NCBI RefSeq assembly: GCF_003470665.1
Contig: NZ_QRJZ01000001.1
Coordinates: forward strand, 199,401 to 263,400
Source: Collinsella sp. AM17-1
GTDB taxonomy: Bacteria > Actinomycetota > Coriobacteriia > Coriobacteriales > Coriobacteriaceae
Length of the DNA: 64,000 nucleotides
Direction: 5' to 3'
Under the pieces are notes generated by a model, which did not search any database, was not told the origin of the DNA, and saw nothing but the letters and a program-made list of their open reading frames with translations. A program made the position numbers and the translations under genes. Position 1 is the stretch's first letter, and each line of letters begins with the position of its first letter. Below, piece after piece: positions 48,935-56,163 of the stretch.

Positions 48935-48989
48935 TGTACGTCAGCATCCAAAGATGTCGAAAAATATCGACTTTGGATGCTGACGTACA
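48935..48989. repeat. 55-bp palindrome family C, copy 2
   Basis: The second copy of the 48386-48440 palindrome, with three changes in 55 bases. Together with family B it forms a direct repeat of about 110 bp around the antitoxin module. Confidence 0.7.
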
Positions 48990-49041
48990 TGTTTGTGCCG
49001 TATGGGTTTGTGCGTTGGGGCCGGCCGACCGCAATAGAACG

Positions 49042-49287
49042 CTAGAGCAGGTTCTTCTGTATCCACGCGATGATGTCGCCCGACTCGTAGAGTGGCGTGC
49101 CGTCAATGAACAGGCAGGGAACTTGGCGCTTTCCGCCGACGGCGATGAGCGTCTGCTCGGCATCGGAATCGGTCGAGATATTACGCTCGGGGATGGTCAC
49201 GCCGTTATCGGCCAGGAAACGCTTGACCTTTATGCAATACGGGCAGCCGGTCATAACGTAGAGCGCGAGCTCGTGATCAGTAGCCAT
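49042..49287 (-). CDS. Glutaredoxin-like protein
   Basis: The ATG at 49287 follows GGAG by 5 bp. The 81-residue protein MATDHELALYVMTGCPYCIK continues with VPCLFIDGTPLYESGDIIAW. CPYC is the dithiol active site and the cis-Pro lies in QVPCLF. It reduces disulfides with glutathione-like or thioredoxin-reductase electrons. The gene stands alone. Confidence 0.9.
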   Translation of the reverse strand: MATDHELALYVMTGCPYCIKVKRFLADNGVTIPERNISTDSDAEQTLIAVGGKRQVPCLFIDGTPLYESGDIIAWIQKNLL

Positions 49288-49338
49288 AGGTCTCCAATCG
49301 GTTGAGGTTTCGATTGAAATACCCAAAGCCGCCGCGGT

Positions 49339-50166
49339 CTATGCACGCGTCAACGACGACTCGATTGCCTGTACCAGAAACGCCGTGGCGCCGGTGCCGC
49401 AGGGCTTGTCGTAGTAGTCAACAAAGCGCTGGTCGGCAAGATAGCCGTGGGCGAGGCCCAAGTACGCTTCGTTCTGGGGCTCGCATCCCCAGTTGAGAGC
49501 AATCCAGCGACGATGCATCGCGACAAGCTTGCGAGCCTCGCTTCCATCCGGTTCGCCGTCGCTCATGGCAATCGAGAGCTGGCCCAGAATAGCGCGTTCA
49601 AGTTCCTTCATGTCGTTCCATGTCTGAGGATCCATATCCAGTAACGTTTCGTTTGCTGCATCGATAGCCTCATCGCCATAGCGCGCCCGCGCTTCGGCGC
49701 CGTAGCGCTCCTCGTTTTCTTGCACGGCGCGCCAGCGTTCCAGTTGCGGCAGCACGGCGCCCATGAGCGAGACAGCTTCGTCGAGCGACATACCGGTGTT
49801 TTGTGCCAGGCGCGGGGCACAATCCTCGATCATTGCCTCCATCGTAGTGTCGTAGGTGTACTTGCCGTGGTCGTAGCACCACTTGCAGTAATGATCGGTC
49901 GCGGTGCCCGCAGCATCGGTGCCGCAGTCGTCGGGTGTGAGCACCATGCCGCAGCTCTGGCAATAGTGCTCGGGCATTTCGAGCAGGTGGGACAGCGGTT
50001 CTCCGGTTACGGCGGCAATGAGCTTCATCATGTCGATGCCCGGGGTGACTTCGCCGCGCTCCCAGCGGCTGACGGCTTGGCGCGTGACATAGAGCTTGGC
50101 GGCAAGCTGCTCTTGGGTAAGGTTGTTGGCGCGACGGACGGCGATGAGTTTTTCTGCAAAGGCCAT
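49339..50166 (-). CDS. XRE-type regulator with zinc ribbon and TipAS-like domain
   Basis: The 275-residue protein begins with an HTH_3 domain (LIAVRRANNLTQEQLAAKLY, VTRQAVSRWERGEVTPGIDM). Next is a zinc ribbon with CQSCGMVL and DHYCKWCYDHGKYTYDTTME, then a helical C-terminal domain resembling TipAS (AILGQLSIAMSDGEPDGSEA, RRWIALNWGCEPQNEAYLGL). In relatives these sense small molecules or metals. A strong AAAGGAG precedes the start. It is divergent from trmO with 140 bp between. Confidence 0.85.
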   Translation of the reverse strand: MAFAEKLIAVRRANNLTQEQLAAKLYVTRQAVSRWERGEVTPGIDMMKLIAAVTGEPLSHLLEMPEHYCQSCGMVLTPDDCGTDAAGTATDHYCKWCYDHGKYTYDTTMEAMIEDCAPRLAQNTGMSLDEAVSLMGAVLPQLERWRAVQENEERYGAEARARYGDEAIDAANETLLDMDPQTWNDMKELERAILGQLSIAMSDGEPDGSEARKLVAMHRRWIALNWGCEPQNEAYLGLAHGYLADQRFVDYYDKPCGTGATAFLVQAIESSLTRA

Positions 50167-50306
50167 AACGGCTCCTTTCTGCTGCTTGTTGGCTTAAGCA
50201 TACGCGGCGGCCGACGCCCTTCCAAGCAACCGTTGGTTGCAAAAGGGGCGGTCGCGGTGAGGGATTACGCGCATCGCGCATGCCCTCATGCCGTACAATG
50301 ACCGGC

Positions 50307-51044
50307 ATGAAACCTATTGCACACATACATACCGACCTGCCGCAAAAGTTCGGCATCCCGCGCAACAGCTTTTTGGCGCCCCATCTTGAGGGACGCATCG
50401 TCTTTGAGCCGGAATTTGCCTCCAGCGCGGCAGTTGAGGGTCTGGACTCCTTCTCTCACCTGTGGCTGCTCTGGCGCTTTGAAAACGGAACACCCGGCGG
50501 CGCGGCCGAAGACATCGCCGCCGATGCCAAGACACAGGATAGGTCCGGCACCAACGCCAAGTGGTCGAAGACCGTGCGTCCGCCGCGCTTGGGTGGAGCC
50601 GAGCGCGTGGGCGTATTTGCCACGCGCAGCCCGTTTCGACCTAATCCCATTGGGCTTACCTGCGTCAAACTCGATCATGTCGGGCTTACCGACGATGGCC
50701 CCATCATTCATGTGCTAGGGGCCGATCTGCGTGACGGCACGCCCATCTACGACATTAAGCCCTACATTCCGTTTGCGGACTGCCACTCGGATGCGACCGG
50801 CGGCTGGATTGAGGATGCGCCGTGGCAAGAGCTCGACGTTGACTTCCCGCAAGCGCTGCAGGAGATGGTCCCGCCCACGAAGCTCCCCGGGTTGGTCGAG
50901 GTCCTTCGCCAAGATCCGCGCCGCGCGGGTAGCAAGCACGAGCCAAACCGCATTTACCACTTGGCTTACGCTGGGCTCGACATATCCTTTACGGTTGACG
51001 GATCCAAGTTGACGGTAACCGCCGTCAACGACGCGCGGGACTAG
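50307..51044 (+). CDS. trmO: tRNA m6t6A37 methyltransferase TrmO-like
   Basis: The likely start is the ATG at 50307 (MKPIAHIHTDLPQKFGIPRN). The 245 residues include GLDSFSHLWLLWRFENG, RPPRLGGAERVGVFATRSPF then RPNPIGLTCVKLDHV, DIKPYIPFAD and a C-terminal DPRRAGSKHEPNRIYHLAYA. These are the signature blocks of the TsaA/YaeB family, which methylates t6A37 in threonine tRNA. An upstream-extended start is possible but lacks a ribosome site. Confidence 0.9.
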   Translation: MKPIAHIHTDLPQKFGIPRNSFLAPHLEGRIVFEPEFASSAAVEGLDSFSHLWLLWRFENGTPGGAAEDIAADAKTQDRSGTNAKWSKTVRPPRLGGAERVGVFATRSPFRPNPIGLTCVKLDHVGLTDDGPIIHVLGADLRDGTPIYDIKPYIPFADCHSDATGGWIEDAPWQELDVDFPQALQEMVPPTKLPGLVEVLRQDPRRAGSKHEPNRIYHLAYAGLDISFTVDGSKLTVTAVNDARD

Positions 51045-51156
51045 CCAGCCATTCGATGGCGCTCGCCAAATTCAACGCCAAACCCCGTGCCAAAATCGCC
51101 CACGCTGGTGGACAATAACGCCTATCAAAACAATCCGCTTTGCACGGGAGCTCAGC

Positions 51157-52371
51157 ATGAAATACGACTTTACTTCGCTTATCGACCGCCACGGCATGGA
51201 CGCCATCGCCGTTGACTCCTGGGGCGAGATCCCTGGCATGGCTCCGAACGCGCCCGACGAGGGCTTCGACCGCATCCCCATGTGGGTGGCGGACATGAAT
51301 TTTGCCACGGTGCCCACGGTCCAGGAGCACATCATTCAGCGCGCCCAGCATCCCATGTTTGGCTATTTCGATCCGCGCGACGAGTACTTCGACCGCATCA
51401 TCGAATGGCAGAGCCGACGTAATGGCGTCGAGGGTCTGCTCCCGGAGCATATCGGCTACGAAAACGGCGTGCTGGGCGGTGTCGTGTCGACCCTGCGGGC
51501 GTATGTCCAGCCGGGCGATGCGGTGCTGGTCCACAGCCCTACCTACATCGGCTTTACCAAGTCCATCGAAGCCGCGGGCTATCGCATTGTCCACAGCCCG
51601 CTTAAGCTCGACGACCAGGGCGTGTGGCGCATGGACTTTGAGGACATGGAACGCAAGCTCACCCAAAACCACATCCACGCCGCGGTGTTCTGCTCGCCGC
51701 ACAATCCTTGTGGCCGCGTATGGGAGCGCGACGAGATCGAGCGCGCCATGGACATCTATCGCCGGCACGATTGCGTGGTGATTTCGGACGAGATTTGGTC
51801 CGACATCATCTTGCCCGGTCACAAGCATATCCCGACGCAGTCGGTGAGCGAGGATGCCCGCATGCGCACGGTCGCCCTCTATGCGCCCAGCAAGACGTTT
51901 AACCTGGCGGGCCTGGTCGGCAGCTACCACATCATCTATAACGAGACGCTGCGCGACCGCGTGTGCGCCGTGTCCAATAAGACCCACTACAACGAGATGA
52001 ATGTCCTTTCGATGCATGCGCTTATCGGCGCCTACCAGCCGCAGGGCTACGAGTGGCTCGATGAGCTCAACGAGGTTATCGAGGGCAACATTGACTACTT
52101 CTGCGATTACGTGGACGAGCATTTTGAGGGCGTGTCCTATTCGCGCCCGCAGGGCACCTATATGGTGTTCCTGGACTGCACGGAGTGGTGCTGCGTGCAT
52201 GGGCACGATATTCAGTGGCTGCTCGACGAGGGGGCGCGTGTGGGCGTGGGCTATCAGGACGGCCGTCCATTCCATGGACCTTGCCACATTCGCGTGAATC
52301 TGGCGCTGCCGCTTTCGCGTGTAAGGGAGGCGTGCGACCGCTTGGACCGCTACGTTTTTAATGCACGGTAA
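51157..52371 (+). CDS. MalY/PatB-type PLP-dependent C-S lyase
   Basis: The 404-residue fold type I enzyme has PMWVADMNFATVPTVQEHI at the N-terminus and HNPCGRVWERDEIERAM near the cofactor. The Schiff-base Lys is K246 in ALYAPSKTFNLAGLVGSY, and an Arg lies in RVNLALPLSR near the end. MalY/PatB enzymes cleave cystathionine or cysteine conjugates, giving thiols and pyruvate. A GGGAG lies before the ATG. It stands alone after trmO. Confidence 0.88.
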   Translation: MKYDFTSLIDRHGMDAIAVDSWGEIPGMAPNAPDEGFDRIPMWVADMNFATVPTVQEHIIQRAQHPMFGYFDPRDEYFDRIIEWQSRRNGVEGLLPEHIGYENGVLGGVVSTLRAYVQPGDAVLVHSPTYIGFTKSIEAAGYRIVHSPLKLDDQGVWRMDFEDMERKLTQNHIHAAVFCSPHNPCGRVWERDEIERAMDIYRRHDCVVISDEIWSDIILPGHKHIPTQSVSEDARMRTVALYAPSKTFNLAGLVGSYHIIYNETLRDRVCAVSNKTHYNEMNVLSMHALIGAYQPQGYEWLDELNEVIEGNIDYFCDYVDEHFEGVSYSRPQGTYMVFLDCTEWCCVHGHDIQWLLDEGARVGVGYQDGRPFHGPCHIRVNLALPLSRVREACDRLDRYVFNAR

Positions 52372-52513
52372 GTGAGTGCTGCATGCGGGGCTGTCTGCCA
52401 GATTGGCTGGAAGGCCCCGTATGGTAAAGCATCTGTAACCATTGAGCGCAAGCGCGGTTTTGTCTGCTAATATCTTTGCTCTTGAGTCTGTAAACAGGAT
52501 CGTCTGGAGCTCG

Positions 52514-53383
52514 ATGAAAAGACCTCGTCGCTCGGCCGCCATATCGTTGTTTGTTGCGCTTGCAGTGGTGGGCGCCTTTGTCGTGGCGATAGCTGGCTGT
52601 TCCGGGTTGAATGATGGGGCCGCGGCGTCTGCATCAGAAGGCGCAGCCGCCTCGCAGGTCAAAGACGACAACCTTAAGACGCTCAACGTTGGCAGCGACC
52701 TCTATCCACCGTTTGTGTATAGCAACGAGTACGGCGATATTGTTGGCCTGGATGTCGATATTTTGACCGAGGCTTTGGGCCGCATTGGCTACAAGCCAAA
52801 GTACCAGCTGATCGACTGGGAAAAGAAGAAAGAGCTGCTGGCGAGCGGCGAGCTCGATTGCGTCATGGGCAGCTTTAGTATGACGGGCCGCGAAGGCGAG
52901 TATCGCTGGGCGGGGCCGTACCTTGCGAGCCGACAGGTGGTTGCTGTCGATCCCGAAAGCGATATCTACACGCTTGCCGATCTTGAGGGTAGGGTCGTGG
53001 CGGTCCAGTCCACCACCAAGCCCGAATCGATTCTGCTCAATCACACCAATGAAAACGTTCCGCAGATTAAGGAGCTCTACAGCTTTTCGGACCGCTCGTA
53101 CCTGAACCCGGCGCTTGTCGAGGGCCTAGTCGACGCCATCGCCGCGCATGAGTCCTCGCTGCTCACCTACGAAAAAGACTATGGCGTGACGTATCGCATT
53201 TTGTCTGAGCCGCTGCTAGAGGTTGGTTTGGGCACCGCTTTCGATATCAACGACACACGCGGCATCGACGTTAAGCTCACCCATGCCTACCAAGAAATGC
53301 TTGCCGATGGCACCATGGAGCGCCTGGTGTCAAAGTATTTTGATGACCCTTCGCCCTTTTTGAATGTGGAGGGCCTGTCATGA
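52514..53383 (+). CDS. Solute-binding lipoprotein, sensory partner of the next kinase
   Basis: The ATG at 52514 after TGGAG gives 289 residues. A basic MKRPRRSAAISLFVALAVVG signal ends in AIAGCSG, the lipidation site. The mature part (LNVGSDLYPPFVYSNEYGDI, VGLDVDILTEALGRIGYKPK, GSFSMTGREGEYRWAGPYL) is an SBP_bac_3 amino-acid-type binding protein. No permease or ABC ATPase is present. Instead its stop overlaps the hybrid kinase start (ATGA), suggesting the protein feeds the kinase rather than a transporter. Confidence 0.85.
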   Translation: MKRPRRSAAISLFVALAVVGAFVVAIAGCSGLNDGAAASASEGAAASQVKDDNLKTLNVGSDLYPPFVYSNEYGDIVGLDVDILTEALGRIGYKPKYQLIDWEKKKELLASGELDCVMGSFSMTGREGEYRWAGPYLASRQVVAVDPESDIYTLADLEGRVVAVQSTTKPESILLNHTNENVPQIKELYSFSDRSYLNPALVEGLVDAIAAHESSLLTYEKDYGVTYRILSEPLLEVGLGTAFDINDTRGIDVKLTHAYQEMLADGTMERLVSKYFDDPSPFLNVEGLS

Positions 53384-55572
53384 TTGATGCGTCCGACCAC
53401 ACCGCTCAGGAGCGGGGCGATCGTTCGGCACGGGAATGGCTCATCGTCGTCCTGTTGGGGATAGCGCTCTCGATTGTTGCCGGCGTGACGAGCTACGCCT
53501 ACACGACAGCTCAGGCCGAGCAGCGCTTTGCCGACGTTGTCGATTACGTGGCGACACAGAGCCTTTCCTACGATGCGTTCAACAGCGCCTATGCGACCAA
53601 AAACCTGATTCGCGTTATGGAGATCGCCGGAGAGGCGGCGCGCGATATGGAGCGCGACGGCTCGGTGGATAACGCTACGTTGGAGCAATATGCTGACCAG
53701 TTTAATGTGACAGCGCTGATCGTAACGGATGCATCGGGCAACTTGGTGTCCGAGTCCTCGAAGGATGACGTGGGCTACGAGTCGCTCGCCGCGAATCTCA
53801 AAGAGGCGCCTGTGCTGGAGGTGGCAGCCCATCCGCTTAAGTCCTATACCGCTCGCATTACGCTTGCGGACGATTCGGTCGCAGACATTGGCTGCGTGGC
53901 CCGGCGGGACGGTGAGGGCATCGTTGTCGCGGTGAGGCACCAGAGCGCCAAGGCGGTCGCGAGCAATACGCTCAAGTTGCAGAGCTTGCTCGATGGTTAT
54001 GAGACCATCGATAGCGGCAATATCGTGATCGAAAACGACGGTAAGGTCGTTGCGACCAACGCTGTTGAGCCCGCCGTGTCAGGCGTGTTCGATTTGCCTG
54101 CGACGGATGCCATCGTTGTCAACGGCATTAAGGAGCGTTGCCTGGCTGGTAAGGTCAGATTGGTTAACGACAGCGGTGAGTGGTATCTGGGCACATTTGG
54201 TAAAGCGCGCGATTTTTACGTGTACACCTATGCTCCCGCGCAGCGTTACTTTGAGGTTGTTGCCGCTGTTGTTGCCAGCGTGTTGGCACTCTACGGCGGT
54301 GTTATAGCCACTGTTGTGTTGGTGCGCCGCCGCGCCGAGAGCCAACGCTTTGCCGACCTGTTGCTGCAGGAGCGCGACTATGGCGACAAACTGGCAAAAG
54401 CGGCGCGCGAAGCTTCGTCTGCCAACTCTGCAAAGACGGAGTTCCTGCGTCGCATGAGTCACGACCTGCGCACGCCCATCAACGGCATTCGCGGTATGGT
54501 CGAGGTGGGCAATGCCAACGCGGACGACTTGCAAAAGCAGACTGAGTGCCGCTCAAAGATCTGGACGGCGTCGGGACTGTTGCTCGACCTTGCGAACGAG
54601 GCACTCGATATGAGCCGCTTGGAGAGCGGGCAGGTCGACCTGAATCTCGTGCCTACAGATATGGTGGCCCTCAACCGTGAGGTGTGCGATATCCTGGAGC
54701 GCCAGGCCGAGGAGCGCCTGGTGACAATTATCTGCGACCAACGGACTCTTGATCATCCCTATGCCCGGGTGAGCGTGACGCACCTCAAGCGCCTGTTGCT
54801 CAATATTGCCGGTAATGCCGTCAAGTACAACCGCCAGGGCGGCTATGTTCGCCTGACATGCCGCGAGGTGGAGCCGGTGGACGGTGTCCCCGTCTATGAA
54901 TACACGATCGCCGATAACGGCATTGGCATGAGCGAGGAGTTTCAACAGCACCTCTACGAGCCGTTCAGCCGCGAGGAACAACAGGTGGAAGGCGCTTCAT
55001 CGGGAACTGGCCTGGGCGCGTCTATTGCCAAACAGTTGGTCGAGCTTATGGGCGGAACCATGAGCTTTACGAGCGCCTTGGGGCAGGGGACGACGTTTAC
55101 CATTTGCCTGCCGTTTGAGAAGTGCAAGAGTTCCGAGATTCCCCAGGCAGTTCGCGTGGATGCAGGCGACAGCGACGTGCTCCAGGGCCTGCGCGTTTTG
55201 CTCGTAGAGGATAACGACCTGAATGCCGAGATCGCACAGTTTACGCTCGACCGCGCCGGTGCCGTCGTGACACATGTCAAAGATGGCGAGTCTGCCGTCG
55301 AGACGTTTGCCGCGAGTGCGCTGCACGAGTACGACGTGGTATTGATGGACATCATGATGCCCGGCATCGATGGCCTTGAGGCCACGCGTCAGATTCGAGC
55401 GCTCGATCGCGAGGACGCCGCGACCACGCCGATTATCGCCGTGAGCGCCAATGCCTTTGCCGACGACCGTAGGCTTTCGCGCGAGGCGGGCATGAACGCG
55501 CATCTGAGCAAACCCGTGAGTTCTCAGGATCTCGTTGAGGCGCTTGCGCACATAGCTGCCGACGCTTCATAA
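53380..55572 (+). CDS. Hybrid histidine kinase with receiver domain
   Basis: The 730-residue protein has a helix at 23-45, a 240-residue outer sensory domain, a second helix near 290-310 and a coiled coil. HisKA follows in FLRRMSHDLRTPINGIRGMV, HATPase with NIAGNAVKYNRQGGYV and IADNGIGMSEEFQ, and a C-terminal receiver with phosphoacceptor VVLMDIMMPGIDGLEATRQI. No DNA-binding output or phosphotransfer domain is attached, so an Hpt or second regulator is needed elsewhere. It is coupled to the upstream binding lipoprotein. A terminator follows. Confidence 0.9.
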   Translation: MIDASDHTAQERGDRSAREWLIVVLLGIALSIVAGVTSYAYTTAQAEQRFADVVDYVATQSLSYDAFNSAYATKNLIRVMEIAGEAARDMERDGSVDNATLEQYADQFNVTALIVTDASGNLVSESSKDDVGYESLAANLKEAPVLEVAAHPLKSYTARITLADDSVADIGCVARRDGEGIVVAVRHQSAKAVASNTLKLQSLLDGYETIDSGNIVIENDGKVVATNAVEPAVSGVFDLPATDAIVVNGIKERCLAGKVRLVNDSGEWYLGTFGKARDFYVYTYAPAQRYFEVVAAVVASVLALYGGVIATVVLVRRRAESQRFADLLLQERDYGDKLAKAAREASSANSAKTEFLRRMSHDLRTPINGIRGMVEVGNANADDLQKQTECRSKIWTASGLLLDLANEALDMSRLESGQVDLNLVPTDMVALNREVCDILERQAEERLVTIICDQRTLDHPYARVSVTHLKRLLLNIAGNAVKYNRQGGYVRLTCREVEPVDGVPVYEYTIADNGIGMSEEFQQHLYEPFSREEQQVEGASSGTGLGASIAKQLVELMGGTMSFTSALGQGTTFTICLPFEKCKSSEIPQAVRVDAGDSDVLQGLRVLLVEDNDLNAEIAQFTLDRAGAVVTHVKDGESAVETFAASALHEYDVVLMDIMMPGIDGLEATRQIRALDREDAATTPIIAVSANAFADDRRLSREAGMNAHLSKPVSSQDLVEALAHIAADAS

Positions 55573-55579
55573 ACAAATA

Positions 55580-55616
55580 GCTCGGTTCCAATACTGGTTG
55601 GAACCGAGCCATTTTG
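55580..55616 (+). terminator. Terminator after the split sensor system
   Basis: GCTCGGTTCCAA pairs with TTGGAACCGAGC and the stem extends through AAATA/TATTT. It lies 8 bp after the kinase stop. Confidence 0.85.
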
Positions 55617-55641
55617 CTATTTGCAGGACCTGTTTTTGGGC

Positions 55642-56121
55642 TTACTTTTCTTGAATCTGCTTGCCGCAAAGGTGCTCAATCGAAATCTCATAGAGTTGGA
55701 CGCCCTTGATGTCTTTGGCGATTTCCTCCTCGACTTCTTCGGCGGAAGGGTAATACTTAAGCGCGAGCTGGCGGACTTTGTCCTCGATAAACGCGGGGGC
55801 CTCATCTACCAGACGGCAACGGCCAAAGACCACGGTACTCATAACGTAGGGAGCCCAGTCATCGTCCTTGTACCACTCGTTGCCGTAAACGGTAAAGCAG
55901 ACTTTGTCATCACGCCTGAGTGAATCGACCTTGTGGCCAGCCTTGGCGCCATGGAAATAAATCTTGTCGTGCTCGGTGTCAAAGAAGTAGTTGACGGGAA
56001 TGGCATACGGGTAGCCATCGTCGCCGTTGACGGCAAAGACGCCGCGCTTGCAGATAGCGAGCAACTCGCGCGCTTCCTCGTCAGTGATGGCGCGTTTCTT
56101 TCGGCGTAAGGGCCTAAACAT
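55642..56121 (-). CDS. Pyridoxamine 5'-phosphate oxidase-like flavoprotein
   Basis: The ATG at 56121 (MFRPLRRKKRAITDEEAREL) follows AGGAAG. The 159-residue split-barrel protein has GVFAVNGDDGYPYAIPVNYF, KIYFHGAKAGHKVDSLRRDD, VVFGRCRLVDEAP, and C-terminal LKYYPSAEEVEEEIAKD. It is of the FMN-binding PNPOx-like group (NimA/HugZ relatives), probably a flavin reductase or stress protein. It lies between the two hybrid kinase loci. Confidence 0.85.
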   Translation of the reverse strand: MFRPLRRKKRAITDEEARELLAICKRGVFAVNGDDGYPYAIPVNYFFDTEHDKIYFHGAKAGHKVDSLRRDDKVCFTVYGNEWYKDDDWAPYVMSTVVFGRCRLVDEAPAFIEDKVRQLALKYYPSAEEVEEEIAKDIKGVQLYEISIEHLCGKQIQEK

Positions 56122-56163
56122 CGTTGGCTTCCTTTCTAACTGTGCATGGTGGGTGGGCACAAA

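Noticed and set aside
48386-48989. Repeated palindromes as CRISPR repeats
   Set aside because: Only two copies 550 bp apart with genes between them; no regular spacing.
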